Assembly (NCBI GenBank): GCA_050309435.1 | Contig: JBNRMJ010000027.1 | Coordinates: forward strand, 1-64,000 | DNA length: 64,000 bases | From: CAYXVJ01 sp050309435 | GTDB taxonomy: Bacteria > Bacillota > Clostridia > Saccharofermentanales > Fastidiosipilaceae | Reading direction: 5' to 3' | Shown here: piece by piece, positions 43,416 to 51,865 of the stretch | Numbering within the stretch: position 1 is the stretch's first letter | Layout of the letters: every line of letters starts with the position of its first letter | Made by a program: the position numbers and the translations under genes | Notes under the pieces: model-generated | The model's database searches: none | The model's input: only the letters and a program-made list of their open reading frames with translations | Told to the model about the DNA's origin: nothing

Positions 43416-44894
43416 TTACTCGTCGAAGCGTTCGTCTTCTTCGTCGTTGAAGAACCAGGGTAAAATACGGCCCTTCTTCTTCTCCGGCTGCGGACGCTGT
43501 GCCGCGCCGTTTCCGTTACCGTTCAGGTTGCGATTGCGATCGACCTGCTGCGTCGGACGATTGGCTTCGACCCGGGTCGGAACCACGCGCTGTACGGGAG
43601 CCGGCTCGCTGTGATCTTCGTTCTGATACGGATTCAGGAAAGAAGGAATATCCTGGCCTGCATCTGTCGGCTGGCCCAACTGGCGACCCAGATCGGGATT
43701 CACGTTCAAAGCGGGTTGCTGTGCGGGCTGGGGTGCGGGTTCCTGAGCGGGAACCGAAACCGCGGGAGCCTGTGTCTGACTCGACGTGAAATGTCCGCCG
43801 TAAGTCTTCTGCTTCAGAGCGGGCTCGGCAGTCTGCTCCGGGCGCTTCACGCCGAAAGGAGAAATCTTCGTTTGTGTTCTGCCGAACTGATTGAGCTTCG
43901 GAGCCTCGGCTTCCGGCACGTCATTATCGAAACCGGAGGCGATAACCGTGATCTGAATATCGTCTTCCATGTTCGGATCGAGCACGGCACCGATGATGAT
44001 ATCGGCATCCGGTGCGGCAGAGTCGCGGATCAAGGTGGAAGCCTGGCTGATTTCGCTCAGGCGCAGATTCTTACCTGTGAAGTTAACGATAAGGCGATGA
44101 GCACCGTCGACCGTTGTATCGAGCAAGGGGCTGTTAAGCGCTTCGTTGACCGCAATTTCCATACGATCCTGGCCCTTGGCGCGACCGATACCCATGTGGC
44201 AAACACCGGCGCCGACCATGATGCGTCGTACGTCAGCCATATCAAGATTGATAAGACCCGGGACGGCAACCAGATCGGAAATACCGGAAACACCATATTT
44301 CAGAACCTGATCGGCCATGGAGAAAGCATCGTCGAGTGATGTATCTTCATCCGTAATTTCAAGGAGCTTATCGTTCGGAACAACGATTAAGGAATCAACA
44401 TATTCCTTTAGAGCGCGAATACCGCTCTCGGCGTTCTGCATGCGCTTGGCGCCTTCGAAACGGAAAGGTCTTGTGACGACACCAACTGTCAGCACACCCA
44501 GATCACGTGCGATCTGTGCGACAACAGGCGCAGCGCCCGTACCTGTACCGCCGCCCATGCCGGCCGTGATGAAGAGCAGGTCCGTACCGCGAATCAAAGA
44601 AGCGATTTCGTCTCTGGACTCGGCAGCTGCCTTCTCGCCGATTTCGGGATTGGCACCGGCACCGAGACCGCGTGTAATCTTCTCGCCGATCTGGACACGG
44701 TAGGTCGCCTTGGAACGCTCCAAAGCCTGGTGATCCGTATTAATCGTAATAAACTCGATTCCCTGAACGCTGCTTTCGATCATGCGATCGATTGCGTTAC
44801 AACCGCCGCCGCCTACACCGATAACTCGAATTGTGGCGTATCTGTCATCTTCCATTGAGAAATTCATAGATTTACTATTCATCATATCTGCCAA
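43416..44894 (-). CDS. ftsZ: Cell division protein FtsZ
   Basis: The tubulin-like GTPase of the division ring. The 492-residue product has IRVIGVGGGGCNAIDRM, the tubulin signature GMGGGTGTGAAPVVA, the T7 loop NLDMADVR, then a long Pro/Gln/Asn-rich linker (about 325-475) and a C-terminal peptide (GRILPWFFNDEEDE) corresponding to the site that binds FtsA, SepF and ZapA. AAGGGG lies eight bases before the TTG at 44894; the ATG at 44885 is the alternative. The longer frame to 44972 has no support. Here ftsZ is a separate unit with its own promoter. Confidence 0.95.
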   Translation of the reverse strand: MADMMNSKSMNFSMEDDRYATIRVIGVGGGGCNAIDRMIESSVQGIEFITINTDHQALERSKATYRVQIGEKITRGLGAGANPEIGEKAAAESRDEIASLIRGTDLLFITAGMGGGTGTGAAPVVAQIARDLGVLTVGVVTRPFRFEGAKRMQNAESGIRALKEYVDSLIVVPNDKLLEITDEDTSLDDAFSMADQVLKYGVSGISDLVAVPGLINLDMADVRRIMVGAGVCHMGIGRAKGQDRMEIAVNEALNSPLLDTTVDGAHRLIVNFTGKNLRLSEISQASTLIRDSAAPDADIIIGAVLDPNMEDDIQITVIASGFDNDVPEAEAPKLNQFGRTQTKISPFGVKRPEQTAEPALKQKTYGGHFTSSQTQAPAVSVPAQEPAPQPAQQPALNVNPDLGRQLGQPTDAGQDIPSFLNPYQNEDHSEPAPVQRVVPTRVEANRPTQQVDRNRNLNGNGNGAAQRPQPEKKKGRILPWFFNDEEDERFDE

Positions 44895-45000
44895 AACAAT
44901 ATCCCCTTTCGAACCGAAAATACTTGCCGGCTCTGCACTGTTCCAACGCGCTTTCCGACAGGTTATTATCACCTGTCAAGCGTTTTTGACCATTACGTGC

Positions 45001-45029
45001 ATTTTACATCATGTCTCCAAAGGTTACAA
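45001..45029 (-). promoter_or_regulatory. Sigma-A promoter of ftsZ
   Basis: TTGTAA (45024-45029), 17 bases, TAAAAT (45001-45006) on the minus strand. The leader is about 100 bases. Confidence 0.7.
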
Positions 45030-45227
45030 CTCTTTTTTCAAAACTCGCGAAAATTCCCTCTAAATTTGTAATGACAATATGACATTGCCCGTATTTCTTA
45101 ATATTTTATTCATGAAACAAATTGTCATAAAAGCTTAATTTGCGGGACTTTCTTGTAATGGTAATAACGTCATTATCTATTTAGAGATAAATTTGGACTT
45201 GTCAGGCATCAGCTATTGAATCTTTTA

Positions 45228-45256
45228 CAAAACAAAAGCAACCCGCCGGGGTTGCT
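45228..45256 (-). terminator. Intrinsic terminator at the end of the division cluster
   Basis: AGCAACCC (45237-45244) pairs with GGGTTGCT (45249-45256) around 4 bases, followed on the minus strand by TTTGTTTTG. It comes 28 bases after the sbp stop and so ends the mraZ-sbp run. Confidence 0.88.
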
Positions 45257-45284
45257 CCTTTATTTTTCTTATATGAACTTTTCT

Positions 45285-45872
45285 TTATTCATCTTCGTCG
45301 CCTGCCGGCATCGCAGCTTCGCTGTCTATCAGGGCAAGCTCTTTTTTAATCTGTTCGAGCTCCATCACTCTTTCGAGGATTTCCTGTTCCAGAATGGCTG
45401 CCTTCTCACGAGGTAAAGCTGCTATGTACTCTTCCGGCGCCAGAGGGACATCGTTGATCTGAACCTGCTTATTCTCCAGGAAGTCGTCTTCGATGCCCGC
45501 GTCGACGACATCCTTCATCTGGCGCGACAAACGTCGGCGCTCGCTGAGCTGTTGCAGCCAGAAACGTCTAGCCTGCGAGAAGTTGTTAATGATTCGCACG
45601 CCAAAAGCGAAGATCGCCGCCAGGTTCAAATCGATATTCAAACGATCGCCCAGAGCCGAGAGAACGACCGCGATCAAACCGTTACCGATCAATCCTGTCA
45701 CGAAGAGCAGAGTATTAAACTTCTTCTGCAAGCTGGCGAGCAAGGCGCCGACCAGAGAGTCTAAAGCCGCCAGAATCAAGACCGCCACGTAAGGCGAATA
45801 AGCTTGAGGGATATCGATATCGAGGAATAGACCGATAATCAATCCAATAATAATTCCAAGTAATGGCAGCAC
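45285..45872 (-). CDS. sbp: Small basic protein Sbp (DUF1290) with C-terminal extension
   Basis: A membrane protein encoded near ftsZ in many Bacillota; function unknown. Residues 1-110 match the family: helices in LLGIIIGLIIGLFL and YVAVLILAALDSLVGALLASLQKKFN, then FVTGLIGNGLIAVVLSALGDRLNIDLNLAAIFAFGVRIINN. After that comes a helical, charged tail of about 85 residues (SQARRFWLQQLSERRRLSRQM and an acidic end) not present in the usual 115-residue proteins. The GTG start shares a base with the ftsQ stop (TAGTG), so translation is coupled. Confidence 0.88.
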   Translation of the reverse strand: MLPLLGIIIGLIIGLFLDIDIPQAYSPYVAVLILAALDSLVGALLASLQKKFNTLLFVTGLIGNGLIAVVLSALGDRLNIDLNLAAIFAFGVRIINNFSQARRFWLQQLSERRRLSRQMKDVVDAGIEDDFLENKQVQINDVPLAPEEYIAALPREKAAILEQEILERVMELEQIKKELALIDSEAAMPAGDEDE

Positions 45873-46792
45873 TATCTATCCTCCTCCACATCACGAATAA
45901 AAACATAATCATCGCCGCTAAGATCCAGTACCCCCGAACCCAGATGATCCAGTTTCTTACTGTGCACGGTATAGCGAAGCCAGTTCAGAGCGTCATCGAA
46001 ATTTTCTGCTCCTCCTAGCTTAGCATGAATCGGTATCAGGGAGTCGAGTAATTTTATTTTCAGGTAAGTGCTTTCGTCTTGAGGCACTCGGATTTCACGG
46101 ATACAAGACAGTAAGGAAAAGTTGTCCGCCGCGGCCCGATCCGCCCGAATCAATGCATCGATCAAGTTTAAAGCCGTGTCAATGGTCCCGATCGCTTCCG
46201 TCTGGATCTTTTGCCCGATTTGGGCGGCTTCGATCACAACACCTTCGATCATTGGAATTCCGTCCGGCTTCTCTCCTTCGACGATTTCAAGTACAAATCC
46301 TTCGCGGTCCAGCAGAATGTATGCGCTGTCGTCCAGTGCGATGTAAGACGTCGGTATCCGTTCTTCAATCGTGATTTTTACTTTTCCGGGGAAATGCATG
46401 CGAACGCGAACTTTTCTGATATAAGCGGATGCTTTTTTGATATTCTCTTCGGCTTCCAGATAACGAAGACCCAGTCTGGCTGAAAACGAACCGCCCCAGT
46501 CGGCCAGGAGGTGATCGCCTTTTCGGATCCCGCTGCTGGCCTGAATCATGGAAGCATCCACTTGCTGTGCTCCGGAAACAACAACATCGCCGACATGGAA
46601 GGCGGGTAAAATCCAAACACTGACAAAAAGAAGGATCAGAACACCCATCACCACAAACAGGAGACCGTTGCCTGCAGACTCGCTGCCGCCGCGATCCATA
46701 TCGGCCGCCATCTTGCGCTCGCGGCGTTCGACCAGCGAGCGGTACGGCACGACTTTGGCGCTTTTATTCGTCATGTTGTTTTTCTGCTTCAT
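45872..46792 (-). CDS. ftsQ: Cell division protein FtsQ/DivIB
   Basis: A bitopic division protein that links the FtsL complex to septal synthesis. The 306-residue product has a basic cytoplasmic lead (about 1-42), one transmembrane helix (about 43-64), a POTRA domain (FHVGDVVVSGAQQVDASMIQASSGIRKGDHLL) and the FtsQ beta domain (PGKVKITIEERIPTSYIALDDSAYILLDREGFVLEIV). Its end (VLDLSGDDYVFIRDVEEDR) is typical. AGGAGG precedes the ATG. It lies after murG, where murC or murB often sits between them in other species. Confidence 0.9.
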   Translation of the reverse strand: MKQKNNMTNKSAKVVPYRSLVERRERKMAADMDRGGSESAGNGLLFVVMGVLILLFVSVWILPAFHVGDVVVSGAQQVDASMIQASSGIRKGDHLLADWGGSFSARLGLRYLEAEENIKKASAYIRKVRVRMHFPGKVKITIEERIPTSYIALDDSAYILLDREGFVLEIVEGEKPDGIPMIEGVVIEAAQIGQKIQTEAIGTIDTALNLIDALIRADRAAADNFSLLSCIREIRVPQDESTYLKIKLLDSLIPIHAKLGGAENFDDALNWLRYTVHSKKLDHLGSGVLDLSGDDYVFIRDVEEDR

Positions 46793-46826
46793 GCTCTTCC
46801 CTCCTTCCTGTAAAAATATTCAAGAC

Positions 46827-47963
46827 TCAGCGCTTCATGATCGTAAGTAAAACATCGACGATATCTTCGGCCGCTCTTGGTTTAGCCAGTTGTCCGGCCT
46901 TCTTGCCGATCGCAGATCTCGTCTCGGGATCGGCAAGTTCATCCAGCTTTTCCGCCAGATACGAAACCGTAAACTCATCATTGGGGCAAAGCAACGCTGC
47001 GCCGATATCGCTGAAGGCTTTTGCGTTATGTGTCTGATGATCGCCTGTGGCATAAGGATACGGCACCATGATCGAGCACTGACCCAAAGCCGCCACTTCC
47101 GCACAGGTGCCGGCACCGGCCCGGCAGACATAAAGGTTTGCCGCCGCCATATAGTCCGGCATGTTGTAAAGATAATCGACGACTTCCAGCTTATCTGCGG
47201 GGATCTCCTTTGCTTCTTTATAAACGGTCTCGAACTGACTTTTACCCGCAACGAGCAGAACTTTTCCCGAAAATGTTTCGTGATGTTCTTTCAGATACTG
47301 AAGTACGGTCTGATTCAGGCTGCGTGCGCCGAGGCTGCCTCCGCTGACCAGAACAAAAAACTCATCGGGGTCCATTTTAAGCCGCCTTCTCGCTTCTTCC
47401 CGGTTCAGGAGAAAGTACTGAGGTGCGATCGGGTTCCCGGTCAAATGAACATTTTTACAAGAGGAAAAATAAGGTCTGGCTTCTTCATATGAAAGGCACA
47501 CCGCAGCCGCTTTCGGCGCCATGACGCGGTTGCTTTGTCCGGGGAAGGCGTTTTGTTCATGGATAAGATAAGGCACGCAGCTTTTACCTGCCGCGGCCAG
47601 CATCGGGCCTGCCACATAGCCGCCTGTTCCGACCACCGCCAGCGGCTTTTTCTCGCGGATTAACTGTAAACACTCGCGTTTGCCTTTTTGAAGGTCGATG
47701 AAGGCTTTAAAAAGGGCCGGCGAGAGTTTTCGTTTAAAAGGAGATGCAGTAACGGGTATAAATTCAAAGCCTTCCCGGGGAACAATATCGGCTTCAAGAC
47801 CGCGGGCCGTTCCCGTGAAAATGATATCCAGCTCCGGTCTTCTGGCGCGAAGAGCTTTCGCGACGGCAATCGCCGGATTGATATGTCCGGAAGTGCCTCC
47901 GCCTGTGAAGATGACGCAATCTCTTTCCGGGATAACTGTTGGATTGTGTTTATTGGATTTCAT
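46827..47963 (-). CDS. murG: UDP-GlcNAc-undecaprenyl-pyrophosphoryl-MurNAc-pentapeptide transferase MurG
   Basis: Makes lipid II at the inner face of the membrane by adding GlcNAc to lipid I. The 378-residue GT-B enzyme has the N-terminal FTGGGTSGHINPAIAVA, the HEQNAFPGQSNRVM segment, and the donor-binding VSGGSLGARSLN and CRAGAGTCAEVAALGQCSIMVPYPYATGDHQTHNAKAF region. AAAGGAG lies before the ATG. The length is normal. Confidence 0.96.
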   Translation of the reverse strand: MKSNKHNPTVIPERDCVIFTGGGTSGHINPAIAVAKALRARRPELDIIFTGTARGLEADIVPREGFEFIPVTASPFKRKLSPALFKAFIDLQKGKRECLQLIREKKPLAVVGTGGYVAGPMLAAAGKSCVPYLIHEQNAFPGQSNRVMAPKAAAVCLSYEEARPYFSSCKNVHLTGNPIAPQYFLLNREEARRRLKMDPDEFFVLVSGGSLGARSLNQTVLQYLKEHHETFSGKVLLVAGKSQFETVYKEAKEIPADKLEVVDYLYNMPDYMAAANLYVCRAGAGTCAEVAALGQCSIMVPYPYATGDHQTHNAKAFSDIGAALLCPNDEFTVSYLAEKLDELADPETRSAIGKKAGQLAKPRAAEDIVDVLLTIMKR

Positions 47964-47974
47964 GACTGACTCCT

Positions 47975-49297
47975 TTATAAGAGCTTTTTCTCGCTCAGGC
48001 CGTATTTGGACACATTTAGTAAAAGACCGATGCCGACCAGGAAAAAGGCATTCGAGGTACCGCCGTAGCTGAAGAACGGCAGCGAAATACCGGTCGGTAT
48101 AAAGACTTTCAGATTAACCGCGATCGATAAAAAGGCCTGGATCGCGATCAGGGAACTAAAGCCCGTGGCGATGACCTGATTGAATAAAGACTTGGTCCGC
48201 ACGGCTACCCGCAGGCCCAGGATAAAGAAAAGCAAAAAGAGCAAGATGACCAGGCCTCCGCCCACCGCACCGAGTTCTTCGACGACAATCGAATAGATAT
48301 AGTCGTTATGCGATTCCGGCAGGTAGTTGTTTTTTTGTCTGCCCTGACCCAGGCCGACTCCGAACCAGCCGCCCGAGCCGATCGCGATGAGAGCCTGATC
48401 CGACTGATAGCTGTCGTCGGCGCTGGCGTTCTCTGTTTCCAGGAAGATGTCGAAGCGCTGAATCATATGATCCAAACGATCGTTGGAAGCGATGTAATCC
48501 AGGATCGGACCCTTGAAGGTAATAAAGATAAAAGTCAGACTGAGGGCGATTGCGAGAAGAAAACCCGCAGCCACGGTCCAGGAACGCCGGTTGATACCGG
48601 CAGAAAGCAAGACAACGAAGGTAATCAGCAGAATAATCAGGATAGCCGACATATGCGACTGCAAACTAATCAGGAGGCACCAGACGCCGACGGCTCCCAC
48701 CGGCAGCACGAAGTCCCAGAAGAAATCGACGGCCAAACGTTTCGGCAGGCTGTAGTTCTTTGACTTGGCACTCCTTTGCTTCCTTCTGCGCCAGGAAAAA
48801 TAACTTGCTCCGCAATACACGGTAGCAATCTTCGCGATCTCCGACGGCTGGAAGGTCATGTTTCCGATCAGGGGAAGCCAGCGTTGCTGTCCGTTTATCT
48901 CGATTCCCACCGGTGTCAGAACCAAGGCCAACAGCCCTGTCGTGATAACATAAACGATGAGCATCATCGCCGTGTTATTCAGAAATTTCATATCCACGCG
49001 GGTAATGATCCACATCGCCAAAAGACCGCCCGCCGTGAACAGAACCTGACGCAAGACATAATGCCAGGTGTTCCCTTCGTCGGCCAGCGCGTCGCTCATC
49101 GAAGCGGAAAAGAGCATGATCAAACCGAAGCAAAGCAGGGTAATAACAACAAGAAGCACCGCGAAATCGATGCTTTTGGGCGAGCTGAGTTCATCTGCCT
49201 GTTTCAGGCCGCTGATGCGTCTGATCCGGGCAGGCTTCGTCCGGCGCCCGCTTACCGCGCTTTTCTTACTTTGACTAATACGGTCCAAACTACTCAC
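47975..49297 (-). CDS. ftsW: SEDS-family septal glycosyltransferase FtsW/SpoVE
   Basis: Polymerises lipid II into glycan with its partner FtsI. The 440-residue product has a charged N-terminal lead of about 45 residues and about ten transmembrane helices. Signature segments include FQPSEIAKIATVY with the conserved Pro/Ser, the GSGGWFGVGLGQGRQKNNYLPESHNDYIYSIVVEELG loop containing the essential acidic residue, and GISLPFFSYGGTSNAFFLVGIGLLLN. Its place between mraY and murG marks it as the divisional rather than the elongation SEDS protein. The GTG start has AAAAGG just upstream, so the exact start is uncertain; TTG three codons on is possible. Confidence 0.93.
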   Translation of the reverse strand: MSSLDRISQSKKSAVSGRRTKPARIRRISGLKQADELSSPKSIDFAVLLVVITLLCFGLIMLFSASMSDALADEGNTWHYVLRQVLFTAGGLLAMWIITRVDMKFLNNTAMMLIVYVITTGLLALVLTPVGIEINGQQRWLPLIGNMTFQPSEIAKIATVYCGASYFSWRRRKQRSAKSKNYSLPKRLAVDFFWDFVLPVGAVGVWCLLISLQSHMSAILIILLITFVVLLSAGINRRSWTVAAGFLLAIALSLTFIFITFKGPILDYIASNDRLDHMIQRFDIFLETENASADDSYQSDQALIAIGSGGWFGVGLGQGRQKNNYLPESHNDYIYSIVVEELGAVGGGLVILLFLLFFILGLRVAVRTKSLFNQVIATGFSSLIAIQAFLSIAVNLKVFIPTGISLPFFSYGGTSNAFFLVGIGLLLNVSKYGLSEKKLL

Positions 49298-49300
49298 CTT

Positions 49301-50329
49301 TTATCCCAGATAAGGCCATAAGGTCAGCAGCGTAATTATACAACCGACGACCGTAATGGCGGTAAATACTAAAACGATTTTATTCTCGGACCAGCCGCCG
49401 AGCTCGAAATGATGGTGAATCGGAGTCATGCGGAAAATTCGCTTGCCACCTGTTTTCTTAAAATAAGCGACCTGAATCATAACCGTAACAGACTCGACCC
49501 AGTAAATCACACCGGCAAAAAGAAGGATCCACGGTATCCCCATGAAGAGCGCTGTTCCGGCAATCAAAGCGCCGATCGCCAGCGAACCTGTGTCTCCCAT
49601 GAAGATTTTGGCAGGATGTCTGTTGTAAAGAAGGTAAGCCAAAAGAGCGCCGATCAAGGCGACTGCCAGATAGCTGATCCAGGGGGAATAGAAGAAAACT
49701 TTCTTAGTTCCCAGAAAGGCCAGCGTCGCCAGCACGGGAAGCGATACCGTGGACAGCAAGCCGTCCACACCATCCGTAAAGTTAACCGAATTACCGATAT
49801 AGTAAAGATATAAGAAGGCCAGAATGCCGTAAGGCAGTTTCCACCAGCCGGTGACAGCTACCGCCTTCTCCACGAAGGGCAAAAGCAGTACCGGACCGCC
49901 TGGGAATAAAAAGAGGTAGTAGAGCACCAGCAATCCCGTAATCAGAAACATCGGGATGGTCTTTTGAATGGCGGACAATCCCTTCTTCGAAATACGCACT
50001 TTTACGAAGTCGTCGGCATAACCGATCGCGGCGCTAAGCAGAATATAAAGTCCCAGCGCGAGAGCAGCCGACGAGTTGATTATTCCATTCGAAACCGCAT
50101 TCGGAGCATGAGAGAAAAAAGCCGTATAGAGAGCCAGCAGAACGACCGGAATCGTAAAGAGTATGCCGCCAAACGTAGGCGTGCCGCTCTTGACGTAATG
50201 TGTTTTCGGTCCTTCCTCGCGAACGGTCTGACCGACCCGGCGCTTCTTCAACCATGCGATAAAAGGCTTGCCGGCGAGTGCCACAAACAGGAATGATACG
50301 ATCAAAATTATAAGGAAATGCTTTAGCAT
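49301..50329 (-). CDS. mraY: Phospho-N-acetylmuramoyl-pentapeptide-transferase MraY
   Basis: Makes lipid I from UDP-MurNAc-pentapeptide and undecaprenyl phosphate. The 342-residue product has about ten transmembrane helices and the family motifs: GPKTHYVKSGTPTFGGILF, YADDFVKV with the Asp pair, GNSVNFTDGVDGLLS, FMGDTGSLAIGAL and the histidine loop MTPIHHHFELGGWSE. AGAGG lies 11 bases before the ATG. It follows murF by 30 bases; murD, usually next, is missing here. Confidence 0.96.
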   Translation of the reverse strand: MLKHFLIILIVSFLFVALAGKPFIAWLKKRRVGQTVREEGPKTHYVKSGTPTFGGILFTIPVVLLALYTAFFSHAPNAVSNGIINSSAALALGLYILLSAAIGYADDFVKVRISKKGLSAIQKTIPMFLITGLLVLYYLFLFPGGPVLLLPFVEKAVAVTGWWKLPYGILAFLYLYYIGNSVNFTDGVDGLLSTVSLPVLATLAFLGTKKVFFYSPWISYLAVALIGALLAYLLYNRHPAKIFMGDTGSLAIGALIAGTALFMGIPWILLFAGVIYWVESVTVMIQVAYFKKTGGKRIFRMTPIHHHFELGGWSENKIVLVFTAITVVGCIITLLTLWPYLG

Positions 50330-50359
50330 AAAATAATTAACCTCTTTCAGAACGCTTCT

Positions 50360-51865
50360 TTAATTGTCACTTGTTCCCGCTTCGTCGGGTGTCAGTCGCA
50401 TACGCGCGATCGCCTCCGCCAGCTGCTCCATGCGATAGCTGCGCGATGCTTTAATCAGCAGTATATCATTGTCTTCCAGCTGAGGAACGAGCGATGCTTC
50501 CAGTGCTTCGCGATCCGGAAACACTTCGACCGGGCAATCGGGTCTCAAGGCATGAATGCCCTTTTTGACATGTTCGGCCATGGGGCCGCAGAGCCAGGCA
50601 TAATCGACTTCGCTGCGAGCTACATCCAGACCGAGGTTAAAATGAAGTTTTTCCTCCAAATCACCCAGTTCGTTCATGCCGCCCAGAGCGACCAGTTTGC
50701 GACGTTCGCCGCCCAGCGTATCCAGAAGATCCAGTGCTGCTTTCATCGATTCGGGACTGGCGTTGTAACTGTCATTAATGATTGTAACACCTCTGGCATC
50801 CATCAGTCTTTGACGATCTCCACTGGCTTCGAAATCCAGAAGGCCTTCTTTGGCCGCTTCGGCCCGAACACCGAGGATATCGGCAGCCAGCATAGCGAAA
50901 AGCGAGTTCTGAATCTGATGTTTACCCGGAACGGGCAGCTGTACGTGACTGACCCAGAGTCTTGGCTCTTCGCCCGGATACTTTTCCCAGCAGTCAAAAC
51001 TGCTTCCCAGAAAATCACTGCGGATGTTTCTGGCGAACAGGCAACGGCCCGGCAGATCTTCGGACGGATTATCGCAAGCCGAAATAAAAGCAATGTGATA
51101 AGATTCCGGCTCCTGACTTTCCTCTCTTTTCTTCATTTCATTATGAGCATAGGATGTTAAGAGGTCATTATCGCCATTCAGGAGTAACCAGCCGCCATCC
51201 GGCAGGCCTTTCGTGATTTCAAGCTTCGCTTCGCAGATTGCTTCGCGGGTTTTAAACTGCGCGATATGAGATACTCCGATACCCGTGACGATTGCAATGT
51301 CGGGTTGGGCCATCCGGGTTAAGCGAAGCATATCGCCGGGACGGTCGATGCCCATTTCCACGATCAGGGCTCCGGTTTGTTCGTCGGTTGACAGTATCGT
51401 CGAAGCAAGGCCGATATGGTTGTTCAGATTGGCTTTCGTTCCCGAGACTTTCAGGCTTCGATTTAGTGCAGCCAGTACCATCTGCCGGGTCGAGGTCTTC
51501 CCTACGCTGCCCGTAATGCCGATGACCTCTCCGGCGATCTTTTGGCGATACCAGTTGGCCACAAGATCCAGAGCATCTTCCGTATTTTCTACGAGCAGAT
51601 ACGGACGCTTCTTATCCCCGGGCATATTCTCAACAGCTTTTTCATCGGACACGATGAAGGCCACGGCTCCGGCGTCTGTCGCCTCTGCGAGATAATCGTG
51701 GGCATCGTAACGCTCGCCGACCAGAGCAATAAACAGACTGCCGTCATCCAGACGCCTGGTATCCGTGGAAACCGAGCTAAAGAGCAGCGGGTCCTGATTT
51801 TCTTTTAAAGCGAGAATCTCTGTTCCCAGGAAAGCAGCGACTTCGCTTAAATGGTATGTTCTCAT
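50360..51865 (-). CDS. murF: UDP-MurNAc-tripeptide--D-Ala-D-Ala ligase MurF
   Basis: Adds the Ddl product to the tripeptide precursor in the cytoplasm. The 501-residue product keeps every expected motif: P-loop GITGSVGKTSTRQM, NLNNHIGLASTIL, IVEMGIDRPGDM, GVSHIAQFKTREAICEAKLEITKGL, INDSYNASPESMKAAL and GGMNELGDLEEKLH. The N-terminal uridine-binding domain (SVSTDTRRLDDGSLFIALVGERYDAHDY) is intact. The start ATG overlaps the murE-like stop as ATGA, so the two are coupled. The contrast with its degenerate neighbour is striking. Confidence 0.95.
   Translation of the reverse strand: MRTYHLSEVAAFLGTEILALKENQDPLLFSSVSTDTRRLDDGSLFIALVGERYDAHDYLAEATDAGAVAFIVSDEKAVENMPGDKKRPYLLVENTEDALDLVANWYRQKIAGEVIGITGSVGKTSTRQMVLAALNRSLKVSGTKANLNNHIGLASTILSTDEQTGALIVEMGIDRPGDMLRLTRMAQPDIAIVTGIGVSHIAQFKTREAICEAKLEITKGLPDGGWLLLNGDNDLLTSYAHNEMKKREESQEPESYHIAFISACDNPSEDLPGRCLFARNIRSDFLGSSFDCWEKYPGEEPRLWVSHVQLPVPGKHQIQNSLFAMLAADILGVRAEAAKEGLLDFEASGDRQRLMDARGVTIINDSYNASPESMKAALDLLDTLGGERRKLVALGGMNELGDLEEKLHFNLGLDVARSEVDYAWLCGPMAEHVKKGIHALRPDCPVEVFPDREALEASLVPQLEDNDILLIKASRSYRMEQLAEAIARMRLTPDEAGTSDN

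Larger units (their letters stand above)
44895..45284. other. 390-base region between ftsZ and sbp
   Basis: It holds the ftsZ leader with a 7-bp inverted repeat (GACAGGT at 44957-44963, ACCTGTC at 44971-44977), the ftsZ promoter, an AT-rich stretch (45060-45180) without clear signals, and the sbp terminator. I see no coding frame with a ribosome site in it. Confidence 0.7.
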
